Part shown: positions 1-7,831 of the stretch, piece by piece
How the letters are laid out: the number at the start of each line of letters is the position of its first letter
How positions within the stretch are numbered: position 1 is the stretch's first letter
Assembly (NCBI GenBank): GCA_958439195.1
Contig: OY288165.1
Location: forward strand, 1-60,618
Direction of reading: 5' to 3'
Source of the DNA: an uncultured Paracoccaceae bacterium
Lineage (GTDB): Bacteria > Pseudomonadota > Alphaproteobacteria > Rhodobacterales > Rhodobacteraceae
Length of the DNA: 60,618 nucleotides
Made by a program: the position numbers and the translations under genes
Notes under the pieces: generated by a model
The model's input: only the letters and a program-made list of their open reading frames with translations
Told to the model about the DNA's origin: nothing
Databases searched by the model: none

Positions 1-459
1 ATCAACGCCGGCGTCTCGGGCGATACCACCGCCGGCGGCCTGTCGCGGCTGGATTGGTCGCTGACCCCGGAAACCGACGCGCTGATCGTCACCCTTGGCG
101 GGAATGACCTGCTGCGTGGCCTGCCCCCCACGGAATCGCGCAAGAACATGGACGCCATCGTCAAGCCACAGATCGTGGGCTGGACGTGCTGATCATCCCG
201 ATGCAGGCTCCTGGCAATTACGGCCCCGACTTCAAGACCGCTTTTTGACAGCCTTTATGGTGACATCGCCCAAAACCTATGGCGCGCGGGCTGGCCATGC
301 CCTTCTTTGCGCCCCCTCGCCCCCGATGCCACCGATCTGGCCCACCTTGCCCCCTGGATGCAGCCCGACGGCATCCACCCCAGCCGCGAAGGCGTGGCAA
401 AGATCGTCGAAGGTCTTGGTCCCAGCATCCTTGAACTGGCCCAGGCCGCCGCAGACTGA
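1..459 (+). pseudogene. Arylesterase / SGNH-GDSL hydrolase (TesA-like), 5'-partial, frame broken
   Basis: This is the C-terminal part of a periplasmic lysophospholipase/arylesterase of the TesA type; the 5' end lies outside the window. The first frame reads INAGVSGDTTAGG and GGNDLLRGLPP (the SGNH block with Gly and Asn) and stops at 190. LDVLIIPMQAPGNYGPDF continues in a second frame to a stop at 247, and the last part, including DGIHPSREG with the catalytic Asp/His pair, is in the original frame and stops at 459. Five single-base homopolymer changes explain everything: one missing G near 165 and extra bases in the runs at 242-246 (T), 272-275 (A), 288-290 (G) and 312-316 (C). The net change is three bases, so the frame is restored. 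Either a decayed gene or, more likely, base-calling error. Confidence 0.75.
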
Positions 460-553
460 TCCGCGCAAAGGGGGGGGCAACGGCCCCCATCAACCCCCCT
501 TGCACTTCGCCCCCGCCCGTCCGATCACTCCGCCACCAGACGGAGAGCCGCCC

Positions 554-1972
554 ATGTCCCTTGTCGCCGATCTCAACGCCCTTCTTGGCGCGGCAAATGT
601 CCTGACCGGTCCCGACATGGCCCGCCATGCACAGGATTGGATGGGCAATTTTCACGGCACCCCCTGCGCCGTCGCCCGCCCCGGTTCCACGGCTCAGGTG
701 GCGGAAACCGTCAAAATCGCCGCACACCACGGCATCCCCGTCATCCCCATATCGGGCAATACCGGCCTCACCGGCGGCACCTTCACCGACGGGGGCTTGC
801 TCCTGTCCACCGAACGCCTCAACCGCATCCGCGACATCCGCGCCCCCTCCCGCATCGCCATCGTGGAAGCCGGGGTCATCCTGTCGCGCCTTCACGACGC
901 CGCCGCCGACCACGGCCTTTACTTCCCGCTGTGGTTCGGCGCGCGCGGGTCGGCCATGATCGGTGGCGTCCTATCCACCAACGCAGGCGGCTCCAACGTC
1001 CTGCGCTACGGCTCCACCCGTGCGCTCTGCCTGGGGCTAGAGGTCGTTCTTCCCGATGGCCGCGTCCTCAACCTTATGTCCGAACTGCACAAGGACAATT
1101 CCGGCTACGATCTGAAACAGCTTTTCATCGGGGCCGAAGGCACGCTTGGCATCATCACCGCCGCCGTGATGAAACTCGTCCCCGCCCCGCGCGCGCAGGC
1201 CACGGCCACGCTTGCCGCCCGCTCGCTGCCTGATGCGCTCACGCTCCTCAACCGCCTGCAAGCCGCCTCCGGCGGGCTGGTCGAGGCGTTTGAATACATG
1301 CCCGCCGATTATATGCGCCGCCTGATCCAGGTCCGCCCCGATATCGGCCAGCCTTTCGACCAACCGCAGGGCTGCACAATCCTTGTCGAACTTGCGGCCA
1401 CCTCCCCGGCGCTGACCACCGCGCAGGCCGATGGCACCATCCCCCTCACCGACCTGTTGGAATCCACCCTCGCCCAACTGATGGACGAAGGCCTGATCCT
1501 TGATGCCCAGATCGCCCGCTCCGATGCCCAGCGCAGCGCCATGTGGGCGCGCCGCGAAGCCGCGGCCGAAATCGGCGCAGCGGTCAAACCGATGATCGAC
1601 AGCGATATTGCCGTGCCATTGGACAAGGTCGCCGCCTTCCTTGACCGCATCACACCCCGCCTTGCCGAAATCGTCCCCGCTGCCGATACCGTCACCGTGG
1701 CCCATCTGGGCGATGGCAACCTGCATTTCTCGGTCTATCCCGGCGACCCGTCCAAGACGCTTTATGACCGTGTCATCACCGCAATCGAGGATGTGGTCCA
1801 AGACCTCGGCGGCTCCTTCTCGGCCGAACATGGCGTGGGCCTGTCCAAACTCAATTCGATGTCCCGCCGCAAAGACCCGGTCGCGCTGGATGTAATGCGC
1901 GCCATCAAGGGCGCGCTTGATCCCAACAACCTGATGAACCCCGGCAAGGTCATCCCGCCTGCGAAAGCCTGA
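554..1972 (+). CDS. FAD-binding oxidoreductase, GlcD / D-2-hydroxyacid dehydrogenase family
   Basis: A flavoprotein of about 472 residues that oxidises a D-2-hydroxy acid (lactate, glycolate or 2-hydroxyglutarate class) and passes electrons to an acceptor. The PCMH-type FAD domain is in the N-terminal half (GIPVIPISGNTGLTGGT; SAMIGGVLSTNAGGSNVLRY; GAEGTLGIITAAV). The C-terminal half has the metal/substrate motif VAHLGDGNLH and ends in the typical AEHGVGLSK and DPNNLMNPGK. The ATG at 554 is chosen because the family begins near this point; the open frame runs further upstream only through the shadow of the preceding broken gene. The exact substrate cannot be told from sequence. It stops 3 nt before the MFS gene and probably shares its transcript. 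Confidence 0.9.
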   Translation: MSLVADLNALLGAANVLTGPDMARHAQDWMGNFHGTPCAVARPGSTAQVAETVKIAAHHGIPVIPISGNTGLTGGTFTDGGLLLSTERLNRIRDIRAPSRIAIVEAGVILSRLHDAAADHGLYFPLWFGARGSAMIGGVLSTNAGGSNVLRYGSTRALCLGLEVVLPDGRVLNLMSELHKDNSGYDLKQLFIGAEGTLGIITAAVMKLVPAPRAQATATLAARSLPDALTLLNRLQAASGGLVEAFEYMPADYMRRLIQVRPDIGQPFDQPQGCTILVELAATSPALTTAQADGTIPLTDLLESTLAQLMDEGLILDAQIARSDAQRSAMWARREAAAEIGAAVKPMIDSDIAVPLDKVAAFLDRITPRLAEIVPAADTVTVAHLGDGNLHFSVYPGDPSKTLYDRVITAIEDVVQDLGGSFSAEHGVGLSKLNSMSRRKDPVALDVMRAIKGALDPNNLMNPGKVIPPAKA

Positions 1973-1975
1973 TCC

Positions 1976-3166
1976 ATGTCCTCCCTTGCCGTGCTGCGCG
2001 ACCCGACCCTGCGGCTGATTGCGATTGCCCTTCTGCTGCTTGGGGCGCTGAATGCCTCGGTCTATCCCTATCAGTCGCTGGTGGGCATCGAACGCATCGG
2101 CCTGTCCGAACCCGCCTTCGCGCTGATCCTTGTCGCCGCCTCTGCCGTGTCGGTCACGGCCTCGGTCCTGCTGGGCATCCTCACCGATCAGGGCAGGGGC
2201 CGCCGCCGCATCGCGCTTTTGACCGCTGCCTCCGGCACGGCGGGGGTTGGGTTGATGTATGCCGCGCCCTCGCCACTCACCTTCGCGCTCTGCCACGGCC
2301 TGCTGTTTCCCGTCGCCACCTCGCTTTACGGCCAGTTATTCGCCCTCGCGCGCCTTGCCCGGTCCGATGAAGGGGCCGCCCGCGACGCCATCCTTGCCAC
2401 CATCCGCGCCGCGCTCTCGCTCAGCTTCCTTGCCATGCTGGTCTTCTGGACCTTCGCCTTCGGGGCCGGGGTGGATGTCATGGCGGTCTATCTCTCGGCC
2501 ACCATCGCCGCCGTCACCCTGTCGGTCCTTCTCCACCTGAAATGGCCCCGCGACGGCCAGACCGCATGGGAAGACCGCCCCTCCGGCCTTAACTTCCGCC
2601 GCGCGATGGGCGAAATCGCATCCCCCCCCATCCTGCTGCGCCTGTTGCTCTTGGGTGCCATCGCCTCGGCGGGGAACCTTTACATGATCCTGACCGCGCT
2701 GGTCTTTGACGCCTCGCCCACCCGCGATGCCGGCGATGTCGCGCTCTATGTGGGCCTCGTCGCGGGGTGGGAGGTGCCTTTCATGCTCCTCCTGCCCCGC
2801 ATCACCCACCGCTTCCGTCGCGCCACGCTGATCGGCGCGGGAACAGTGCTTTACTGCGCGCACCTCGCCCTTATGCCGGTGCTGACGGAAACCCCGTGGC
2901 TTTGGCTGCTGACGCTCTTCGCAGGCCTCGGGGGTGCCGCCATCCTCACCCTGCCCATCGCCTATTATCAGGATCTGCTCGCCGGTCGCCCTGGCACATC
3001 CGGCGCAATGATCGCCCTGCAACGGCTGGTGTCGGAACTCCTCGCCGCCGCCGCCTTCGCCCTCGGCGCGGTGTTCGCAGGCTACGCCCTCACCGCCCTG
3101 ATCGGTGCCGCCGTCGCGCTGATCGCGGCAGGCACGCTGTTGTGGGTGGACCGGGCGCGCAGCTAG
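1976..3166 (+). CDS. MFS transporter
   Basis: A 396-residue integral membrane protein with about 12 hydrophobic segments in two halves, as in the major facilitator superfamily. The loop after TM2 contains GILTDQGRGRRR, close to the family motif A. The sugar-efflux (SetA-like) branch is plausible from length and the motif, but the substrate is not determined. The start lies 3 nt after the stop of the flavoprotein gene, so the two are likely co-transcribed. The 168-nt spacer after it faces the end of hemC. Confidence 0.85.
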   Translation: MSSLAVLRDPTLRLIAIALLLLGALNASVYPYQSLVGIERIGLSEPAFALILVAASAVSVTASVLLGILTDQGRGRRRIALLTAASGTAGVGLMYAAPSPLTFALCHGLLFPVATSLYGQLFALARLARSDEGAARDAILATIRAALSLSFLAMLVFWTFAFGAGVDVMAVYLSATIAAVTLSVLLHLKWPRDGQTAWEDRPSGLNFRRAMGEIASPPILLRLLLLGAIASAGNLYMILTALVFDASPTRDAGDVALYVGLVAGWEVPFMLLLPRITHRFRRATLIGAGTVLYCAHLALMPVLTETPWLWLLTLFAGLGGAAILTLPIAYYQDLLAGRPGTSGAMIALQRLVSELLAAAAFALGAVFAGYALTALIGAAVALIAAGTLLWVDRARS

Positions 3167-3245
3167 GGCGCTTACCCCCGAAAGGTCGCAACCCTCCGAC
3201 TCACCCGTTTTGCCATGGTTAACGGATCAAACAGGCACCGTGCGT

Positions 3246-3288
3246 CTGCACAGCCGTCTGCACTGCTCGTCTGCACCGGCTGTTGCAC
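3246..3288 (+). repeat. Phased CTGCAC array, copy 1
   Basis: CTGCAC begins at 3246, 3258 and 3271, and TTGCAC at 3283, giving spacings of 12, 13 and 12 nt. It lies in the convergent spacer between the MFS gene and hemC. A second array with the same spacing lies at 25437 and a related inverted one at 50380. The spacing is not a multiple of three, so this is not coding. Function unknown. Confidence 0.75.
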
Positions 3289-3334
3289 CGCCCTTTTGCC
3301 AATTCGTCCCGAATTAACGCAGCGTTCCAGACAC

Positions 3335-4279
3335 TTAGCGCCAGCTAAAGAACCCCGCCGGTGCCCGCCCCAGCAACTCCTCCGCCAGATCACGCCCCAG
3401 CGCCGCCGCATCCGCAGCCGCACCCCGCCGCTCTCCGGTGATCGACTCGCTGCCATCCGGGCGCAGAATCTCCCCCCGCAGCCACAGCGCATCCCCGTCC
3501 AGCACCGCCAGTCCGGCAATCGGCGTCTCACAGGATCCATCCAGCCGCGCCAGCATCCCCCGCTCGGCGGCCAGCCTGACACCCGTCTCGTGATGGTGGA
3601 TCGCCGCCAACAACTCCGCAACCCGTTGATCCGCCACACGTCTTTCTATGCCAATGGCCCCCTGTGCCACCGCAGGCAGCATCTCTTCGGGCGCAATCGC
3701 CGCCCGCGCCACATGCGCCATGCCCAGCCGATTCAACCCCGCCATCGCCAGAAAGGTCGCCACTGCCACCCCGTCCTCCAGCTTGCGCATCCGCGTCTGC
3801 ACATTCCCACGGAACTCCACCAGCCGCAGATCGGGCCGACGCAGCGCCAGTTGCGCCCGCCGCCGCAAACTCGACGATCCCACCACCGCGCCCTGCGGCA
3901 GATCAGCCAGCGTCGCCACGCCGGGTGACACGAACCCATCCCGCACATCCTCGCGCGGCAGATAGCAATCCAGCACCAGCCCCTCGGGCTGCGCCGTCGG
4001 CATGTCCTTCATCGAATGAACCGCTATATCTATGGCCCCGTCGATCAAGGCCTCCTCGATTTCGCGTGTGAACAGCCCCTTGCCGCCGATCTCTTTCAGC
4101 GGCTTGTCCAGAATCTGGTCGCCCGTCACCTTGATGACCACAATCTCGAACGCTTCATCGGGCAGGCCAAAGGCCACCCCCAGACAACGCCGCACCTCAT
4201 GCGCCTGCCACAGCGCAAGGGGGGAACCACGGGTGCCGATCTTCAGCGGTTGGGCGGGGGAGGGAAGCGGATGCATCAT
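3335..4279 (-). CDS. hemC: Hydroxymethylbilane synthase (porphobilinogen deaminase)
   Basis: Polymerises four porphobilinogen molecules into the linear tetrapyrrole hydroxymethylbilane in the cytoplasm, the third step of haem and chlorophyll synthesis. The N-terminus reads LKIGTRGSPLALWQA, followed by VHSMKDMPT and GSSSLRRRAQL, the three hallmark blocks. The cysteine that holds the dipyrromethane cofactor is in GSCETPIAGL. The start is uncertain between adjacent ATG codons at 4279 and 4276 or one at 4291; none has a strong ribosome binding site. About 314 residues, normal for the family. It diverges from a small membrane gene and hemE, and the shared spacer holds a CrtJ/PpsR-like palindrome. 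Confidence 0.97.
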   Translation of the reverse strand: MMHPLPSPAQPLKIGTRGSPLALWQAHEVRRCLGVAFGLPDEAFEIVVIKVTGDQILDKPLKEIGGKGLFTREIEEALIDGAIDIAVHSMKDMPTAQPEGLVLDCYLPREDVRDGFVSPGVATLADLPQGAVVGSSSLRRRAQLALRRPDLRLVEFRGNVQTRMRKLEDGVAVATFLAMAGLNRLGMAHVARAAIAPEEMLPAVAQGAIGIERRVADQRVAELLAAIHHHETGVRLAAERGMLARLDGSCETPIAGLAVLDGDALWLRGEILRPDGSESITGERRGAAADAAALGRDLAEELLGRAPAGFFSWR

Positions 4280-4296
4280 GCGCCAAGGCATACAAC

Positions 4297-4314
4297 TGTC
4301 ATCTTTGCCTGACA
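4297..4314. promoter_or_regulatory. CrtJ/PpsR-type site TGT-N12-ACA between hemC and hemE genes
   Basis: TGTC at 4297-4300 and GACA at 4311-4314 form an inverted repeat matching the TGT-N12-ACA consensus of the photosynthesis repressor PpsR/CrtJ. It lies in the 75-nt divergent spacer. In Rhodobacter, CrtJ regulates hem genes; whether this organism has the regulator cannot be seen here. Confidence 0.5.
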
Positions 4315-4354
4315 ACTCTTGACAAGCGCGCCCTGCCAGCCGACCCATGACGCC

Positions 4355-4672
4355 ATGACGCTGTTCCTTTTCTTCGCCTTTCTCGGCTCTGTCGCGCTCC
4401 TCTCTCTCGCGTTCTGGATGGAACGCAGCGCGATCCTTGGCGGGATCAACGGCGCGAACGGCCTGACCATCCTCGTGGCCTTCATCGTCTCGGCCACTGC
4501 AACCATTCCCATCGCCGCTGTCACATGGTGGGCGCAAGGCACCCTGATGGCGCTGGCGGTGATCGTGATCTCTTTCCTCTGGCATCTGGGCGCCTGGCGC
4601 TTTGCCATGTCCTCCCTGCAATCCATTGTCGACCGCTCCAATGGCGACACCAGCCTGAAAGCCCGCCCATGA
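4355..4672 (+). CDS. Small membrane protein upstream of hemE
   Basis: A protein of about 105 residues with three hydrophobic segments (LFLFFAFLGSVALLSLAFW; LTILVAFIVSATATIPIAAV; LMALAVIVISFLWHLGAW) and a short polar C-terminus. I do not recognise the family. The ATG at 4355 is preferred over a TTG at 4319 because it begins directly at the first membrane segment. Its TGA overlaps the ATG of hemE (ATGA), so the two are translationally coupled and it may be an accessory of the haem pathway. This role is inferred from position only. Confidence 0.7.
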   Translation: MTLFLFFAFLGSVALLSLAFWMERSAILGGINGANGLTILVAFIVSATATIPIAAVTWWAQGTLMALAVIVISFLWHLGAWRFAMSSLQSIVDRSNGDTSLKARP

Positions 4673-5706
4673 CCAAACCCGCCAAGACCATCCTGCGCGC
4701 CCTTGCCGGGGAAACCCTGCCCACGCCGCCCATCTGGATGATGCGTCAGGCGGGCCGCTACCTGCCCGAATACCGCGCCACCCGCGCGCAGGCGGGCGAT
4801 TTCCTGAAACTCTGCTACAACCCCGAACTCGCGGCCGAGGTGACGTTGCAGCCGATCCGCCGCTACGGGTTCGATGCGGCGATCCTGTTTGCCGATATCC
4901 TGCTGCTGCCCCAGGCCTTGGGGCCAAAACTCTGGTTTGAAACCGGCGAAGGCCCGCGGATGGAAACCACCACCACGATGGATCAGGTCAAGGCGCTTAA
5001 GCCGACCGATGCCATCCACGACACCCTGTCGCCCATTTATGAAACCGTTCGCATCCTGGCGCGCGAATTGCCGCCGGAAACCACGCTGATCGGCTTTGCC
5101 GGTGCGCCCTGGACCGTAGCCACCTACATGATCGCGGGGCAGGGATCCAAGGATCAGGCCGCCGCGCATGCATTGAAAAATACTGACCGCGCCACCTTTA
5201 GCGCGCTGATCGACCGCATCACCGAATCGACGGTTGAATACCTTTCGGCACAGGTGAATGCCGGGGCCGAGGTGGTAAAGCTGTTCGACAGCTGGGCCGG
5301 CTCCCTGAAAGGCGCGGATTTCGAAGATTTCGCCGTAAAACCCGCCGCCCGCATCATCGCGGCGCTGAAAGACCGCCACCCCGGCCTGCCCATCATCGCC
5401 TTCCCGCGCGAGGCAGGGGATGGCTATATCGGTTTCGCCGCCAAGACCGGGGCCGATTGCGTGGCGCTGGATAATTCCATCACGCCCGAATGGGGCGCGG
5501 AACATGTGCAGCCGGGTGGGTGCGTGCAGGGCAACCTTGCCCCTGAACACATGGTCACCGGGGGCGACGCGCTGGTGCGGGAAACCCGCCGCGTGGTGCA
5601 GGCCTTCCGGGGCGGCCCACACATCTTCAACCTTGGCCACGGCATCACCCCCGATGCCAACCCCGACAATGTGCAACTGATGATCGACACGGTCCGCAGT
5701 TCCTGA
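4669..5706 (+). CDS. hemE: Uroporphyrinogen decarboxylase
   Basis: Decarboxylates the four acetate side chains of uroporphyrinogen III to give coproporphyrinogen III in the cytoplasm. Family signatures are PPIWMMRQAGRYLPEYR near residue 20, GFAGAPWTVATYM in the middle and HGITPDANPDNV near the C-terminus. It has 345 residues, the usual length. It overlaps the preceding membrane gene by four bases and is followed after 1 nt by an EamA transporter gene, so all three are probably one operon divergent from hemC. Confidence 0.98.
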   Translation: MTKPAKTILRALAGETLPTPPIWMMRQAGRYLPEYRATRAQAGDFLKLCYNPELAAEVTLQPIRRYGFDAAILFADILLLPQALGPKLWFETGEGPRMETTTTMDQVKALKPTDAIHDTLSPIYETVRILARELPPETTLIGFAGAPWTVATYMIAGQGSKDQAAAHALKNTDRATFSALIDRITESTVEYLSAQVNAGAEVVKLFDSWAGSLKGADFEDFAVKPAARIIAALKDRHPGLPIIAFPREAGDGYIGFAAKTGADCVALDNSITPEWGAEHVQPGGCVQGNLAPEHMVTGGDALVRETRRVVQAFRGGPHIFNLGHGITPDANPDNVQLMIDTVRSS

Positions 5707-5707
5707 C

Positions 5708-6604
5708 ATGGCGCTTTGGGTCTGGGCCGCGCTTCTGGGCGCCATCGCCCAGACCGGGCGCAATGCGACGCAGGCGGGGCTGACCACCGCGCTTGGCACC
5801 GTCGGCGCAACGCAGGTGCGCTTTCTGTTCGGCTTGCCATTTGCCGCCCTGTTCCTGCTGGCCGTCACGTTCTGGGCAGCCGAACCGGTGCCGCTGCCCG
5901 GCCCCGCCACCCTTGGCTGGACGGCGCTTGGCGCCTGGGCGCAGATCGCCGGAACCGCGCTGATGCTGGTGTTGATGAAGGACCAATCCTTCGGCGTCGC
6001 CACCGCCTGGCTGAAAACCGAACCCGTCCTTGTGGCGCTTCTTGGCGTGGCGCTGCTGGGCGACAGTCTTACCCCCGGCATCCTTGCCGCCATTGCCATC
6101 GCGGTTACGGGCGTGCTGATCCTGTCGGTCAAAACCGGCCCAACGCTTGGCCACTTCTTCCACGCCCGCCCCGCCGCGCTGGGCCTGCTGGCTGGCCTTG
6201 GCTACGGCCTCGCCGCCATCGGCTTTCGCGGTGGCATCACCGCGCTGCCGGATGGCACATTCCTGATCCGCGCGCTGACGACGCTTACCCTTGCGCTGGC
6301 GATCCAGACCACCACTCTGCTGATCTGGCTTATCCTGTTTGACCGCGCCGCGCTGGCAGGGTCATTCCGCGTCTGGCGCACATCGCTGATCGCAGGCTTT
6401 CTGGGTGCCTTCGCGTCGGCCTGCTGGTTCACCGGATTCTCGCTGACCACCGCCGCCAATGTCCGCACCTTCGCGCTGGTCGAGGTGCCGATGGCCCAAC
6501 TCGTCTCATGGGTCCATTTCCGGCAAAAGACCACCCCAAGGCAACTCCTTGGGATGGCCGTCATCCTTGCTGGTGTGGCTGCCCTGTTGTGGCAGCAGGT
6601 CTAG
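5708..6604 (+). CDS. EamA/DMT-family transporter
   Basis: A 298-residue inner-membrane protein with about ten hydrophobic segments and the two-fold repeat of the drug/metabolite transporter superfamily. The second half ends in ALVEVPMAQLVSWVHFRQK and GMAVILAGVAALL, as is usual for EamA domains. Substrate unknown. It begins 1 nt after the hemE stop, so it is transcribed with hemE, but coupling to haem synthesis may be only positional. It converges on the next gene with a 3-nt gap. Confidence 0.85.
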   Translation: MALWVWAALLGAIAQTGRNATQAGLTTALGTVGATQVRFLFGLPFAALFLLAVTFWAAEPVPLPGPATLGWTALGAWAQIAGTALMLVLMKDQSFGVATAWLKTEPVLVALLGVALLGDSLTPGILAAIAIAVTGVLILSVKTGPTLGHFFHARPAALGLLAGLGYGLAAIGFRGGITALPDGTFLIRALTTLTLALAIQTTTLLIWLILFDRAALAGSFRVWRTSLIAGFLGAFASACWFTGFSLTTAANVRTFALVEVPMAQLVSWVHFRQKTTPRQLLGMAVILAGVAALLWQQV

Positions 6605-6607
6605 GGC

Positions 6608-7312
6608 TTAAAGACCGGGCAGAAGATTGATCAGACCACGCCGACCAAAGGTCGCCTCGTCGCTGCCCAGATCAATCGACAGGCCGACACCGACAAACGG
6701 CTCGCTGCCGGTAAGACCAAACCCGGACGCCCGCAGCGACCCGACCTCGCCATAAACCGAAGACCCCTCGCCCAGCGCATATTCGCCCTTCACACCGATG
6801 CGCGTTACGTCGACAGCCCCGTTGAAATCGGCGTTGTCGAACTTCACGCCCAACCCAAAGCTGTCGGACAGTGCCATTTTGCCTTCAATGCCAAAGACGG
6901 TTCCGTCAATGCCCGCTTCCTCGCCGCGTGCAAGGTATACCTCGACAGCCCCGGTCCCAAAGCTCTGGCCATATTCCAGACCATAGAAATCAATATCGAC
7001 GCCTTGCAGATCTTCCATGCCAAAGAAAAGACCGGCCGATGCCTCGGGGCTTACATCGAAAATCCCGTGCAGGACAAAATTGGTGCCTTCAAAATTGGTC
7101 GCGCCAAAGCCGTAAAGCCCAAGATCAAGCTGCACGGATGCCTGATCCGTGACCCCGAACTCGAACGCGCCATCTGCAGAAAGCCGATTGACCGACGTAT
7201 CTTCGGTAAAGGCCGAATAGCCAAGGGTGATATCGCCCTTGAACTCTTGTGCCGCGGCCATACCAGCCGAAAGTGCCACCGCAAGAGCGGTGGTCATCGT
7301 GTAATTCTTCAT
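6608..7312 (-). CDS. Secreted beta-barrel-like (porin-type) outer membrane protein
   Basis: A 234-residue protein with a clear signal peptide (MKNYTMTTALAVALSAGMAAAQ, cleavage after AAA). The mature part consists of alternating polar/hydrophobic strands rich in Gly, Asp and Phe (YGLEYGQSFGTGAVEVYLARG; FGLGVKFDNADF), typical of small outer membrane barrels. It lacks the C-terminal Phe of classical porins, ending instead in LPGL after an apparent last strand. It could be a channel or an envelope structural protein. It is monocistronic, with 142 nt of spacer upstream. Confidence 0.75.
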   Translation of the reverse strand: MKNYTMTTALAVALSAGMAAAQEFKGDITLGYSAFTEDTSVNRLSADGAFEFGVTDQASVQLDLGLYGFGATNFEGTNFVLHGIFDVSPEASAGLFFGMEDLQGVDIDFYGLEYGQSFGTGAVEVYLARGEEAGIDGTVFGIEGKMALSDSFGLGVKFDNADFNGAVDVTRIGVKGEYALGEGSSVYGEVGSLRASGFGLTGSEPFVGVGLSIDLGSDEATFGRRGLINLLPGL

Positions 7313-7454
7313 GGTGCTCTATGCCTCAGGTAAGTTTCTTATTGTGTGAAAAGGATAGCAAACCAATGCGGTTCGGGCAAACCCTTCCCGCCCGCCTCCA
7401 CAACTTTGTGTTGCAGTTTGGCGACAGCAAGCACCTGAAACCAAAGCTGTTTCC

Positions 7455-7796
7455 TTAGGCCAGAAGCGCCTTCAGCACCGCCAGCGCCGCCTGCCCGTCG
7501 GCATCATCCGCACCAACGAACACCACCACAGCACTGACCATACCCAGTTTTGCGGCCATCGCGGGCCGGATGGCCAGCGTGAATCCGGTATCGGTGAATT
7601 CGACCGCTTCCACCGCATCCTTGGCGGCAAAAATCTCGTCCGACACTTCCAGATACAGCCCCTTCCGGTCGCCCGGACGGCCCTCAAGGATGACATACCC
7701 ATCTTCGGGGTCTTCGCTTGCCGCGAACCCGACGGCGTGTTCCGCCCCCTCGACATCCGTCCAGAAGGCGCGCGCCCGTATCTCGATATCTGCCAT
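7455..7796 (-). CDS. Conserved hypothetical protein downstream of hemF
   Basis: An acidic cytoplasmic protein of about 113 residues beginning MADIEIRARAFWTDVEGAEHAVGF. No signal peptide or membrane segment and no domain I recognise. The start at 7796 is preferred over the longer frame because GGGAGC lies just upstream and the longer version would overlap hemF. It follows hemF by 35 nt on the same strand and is probably in its transcript. A stretch near the C-terminus (LGMVSAVVVFVGADDADG) looks like a buried beta strand. Confidence 0.7.
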   Translation of the reverse strand: MADIEIRARAFWTDVEGAEHAVGFAASEDPEDGYVILEGRPGDRKGLYLEVSDEIFAAKDAVEAVEFTDTGFTLAIRPAMAAKLGMVSAVVVFVGADDADGQAALAVLKALLA

Positions 7797-7831
7797 GTGC
7801 TGCTCCCTTGCCGTCTGGCCGTCTGCGCGGA

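Noticed and set aside
95..553. Upstream extension of the FAD oxidoreductase frame to 95
   Set aside because: The extra 153 residues are the broken arylesterase read in another frame; the flavoprotein family starts at 554.
3215..4071. Long plus-strand frames opposite hemC
   Set aside because: Pro/Arg/His-rich shadows produced by the GC-rich codon positions of hemC on the minus strand; the same kind of shadow explains the long minus frames opposite dacC-like, dnaX and azlC genes.
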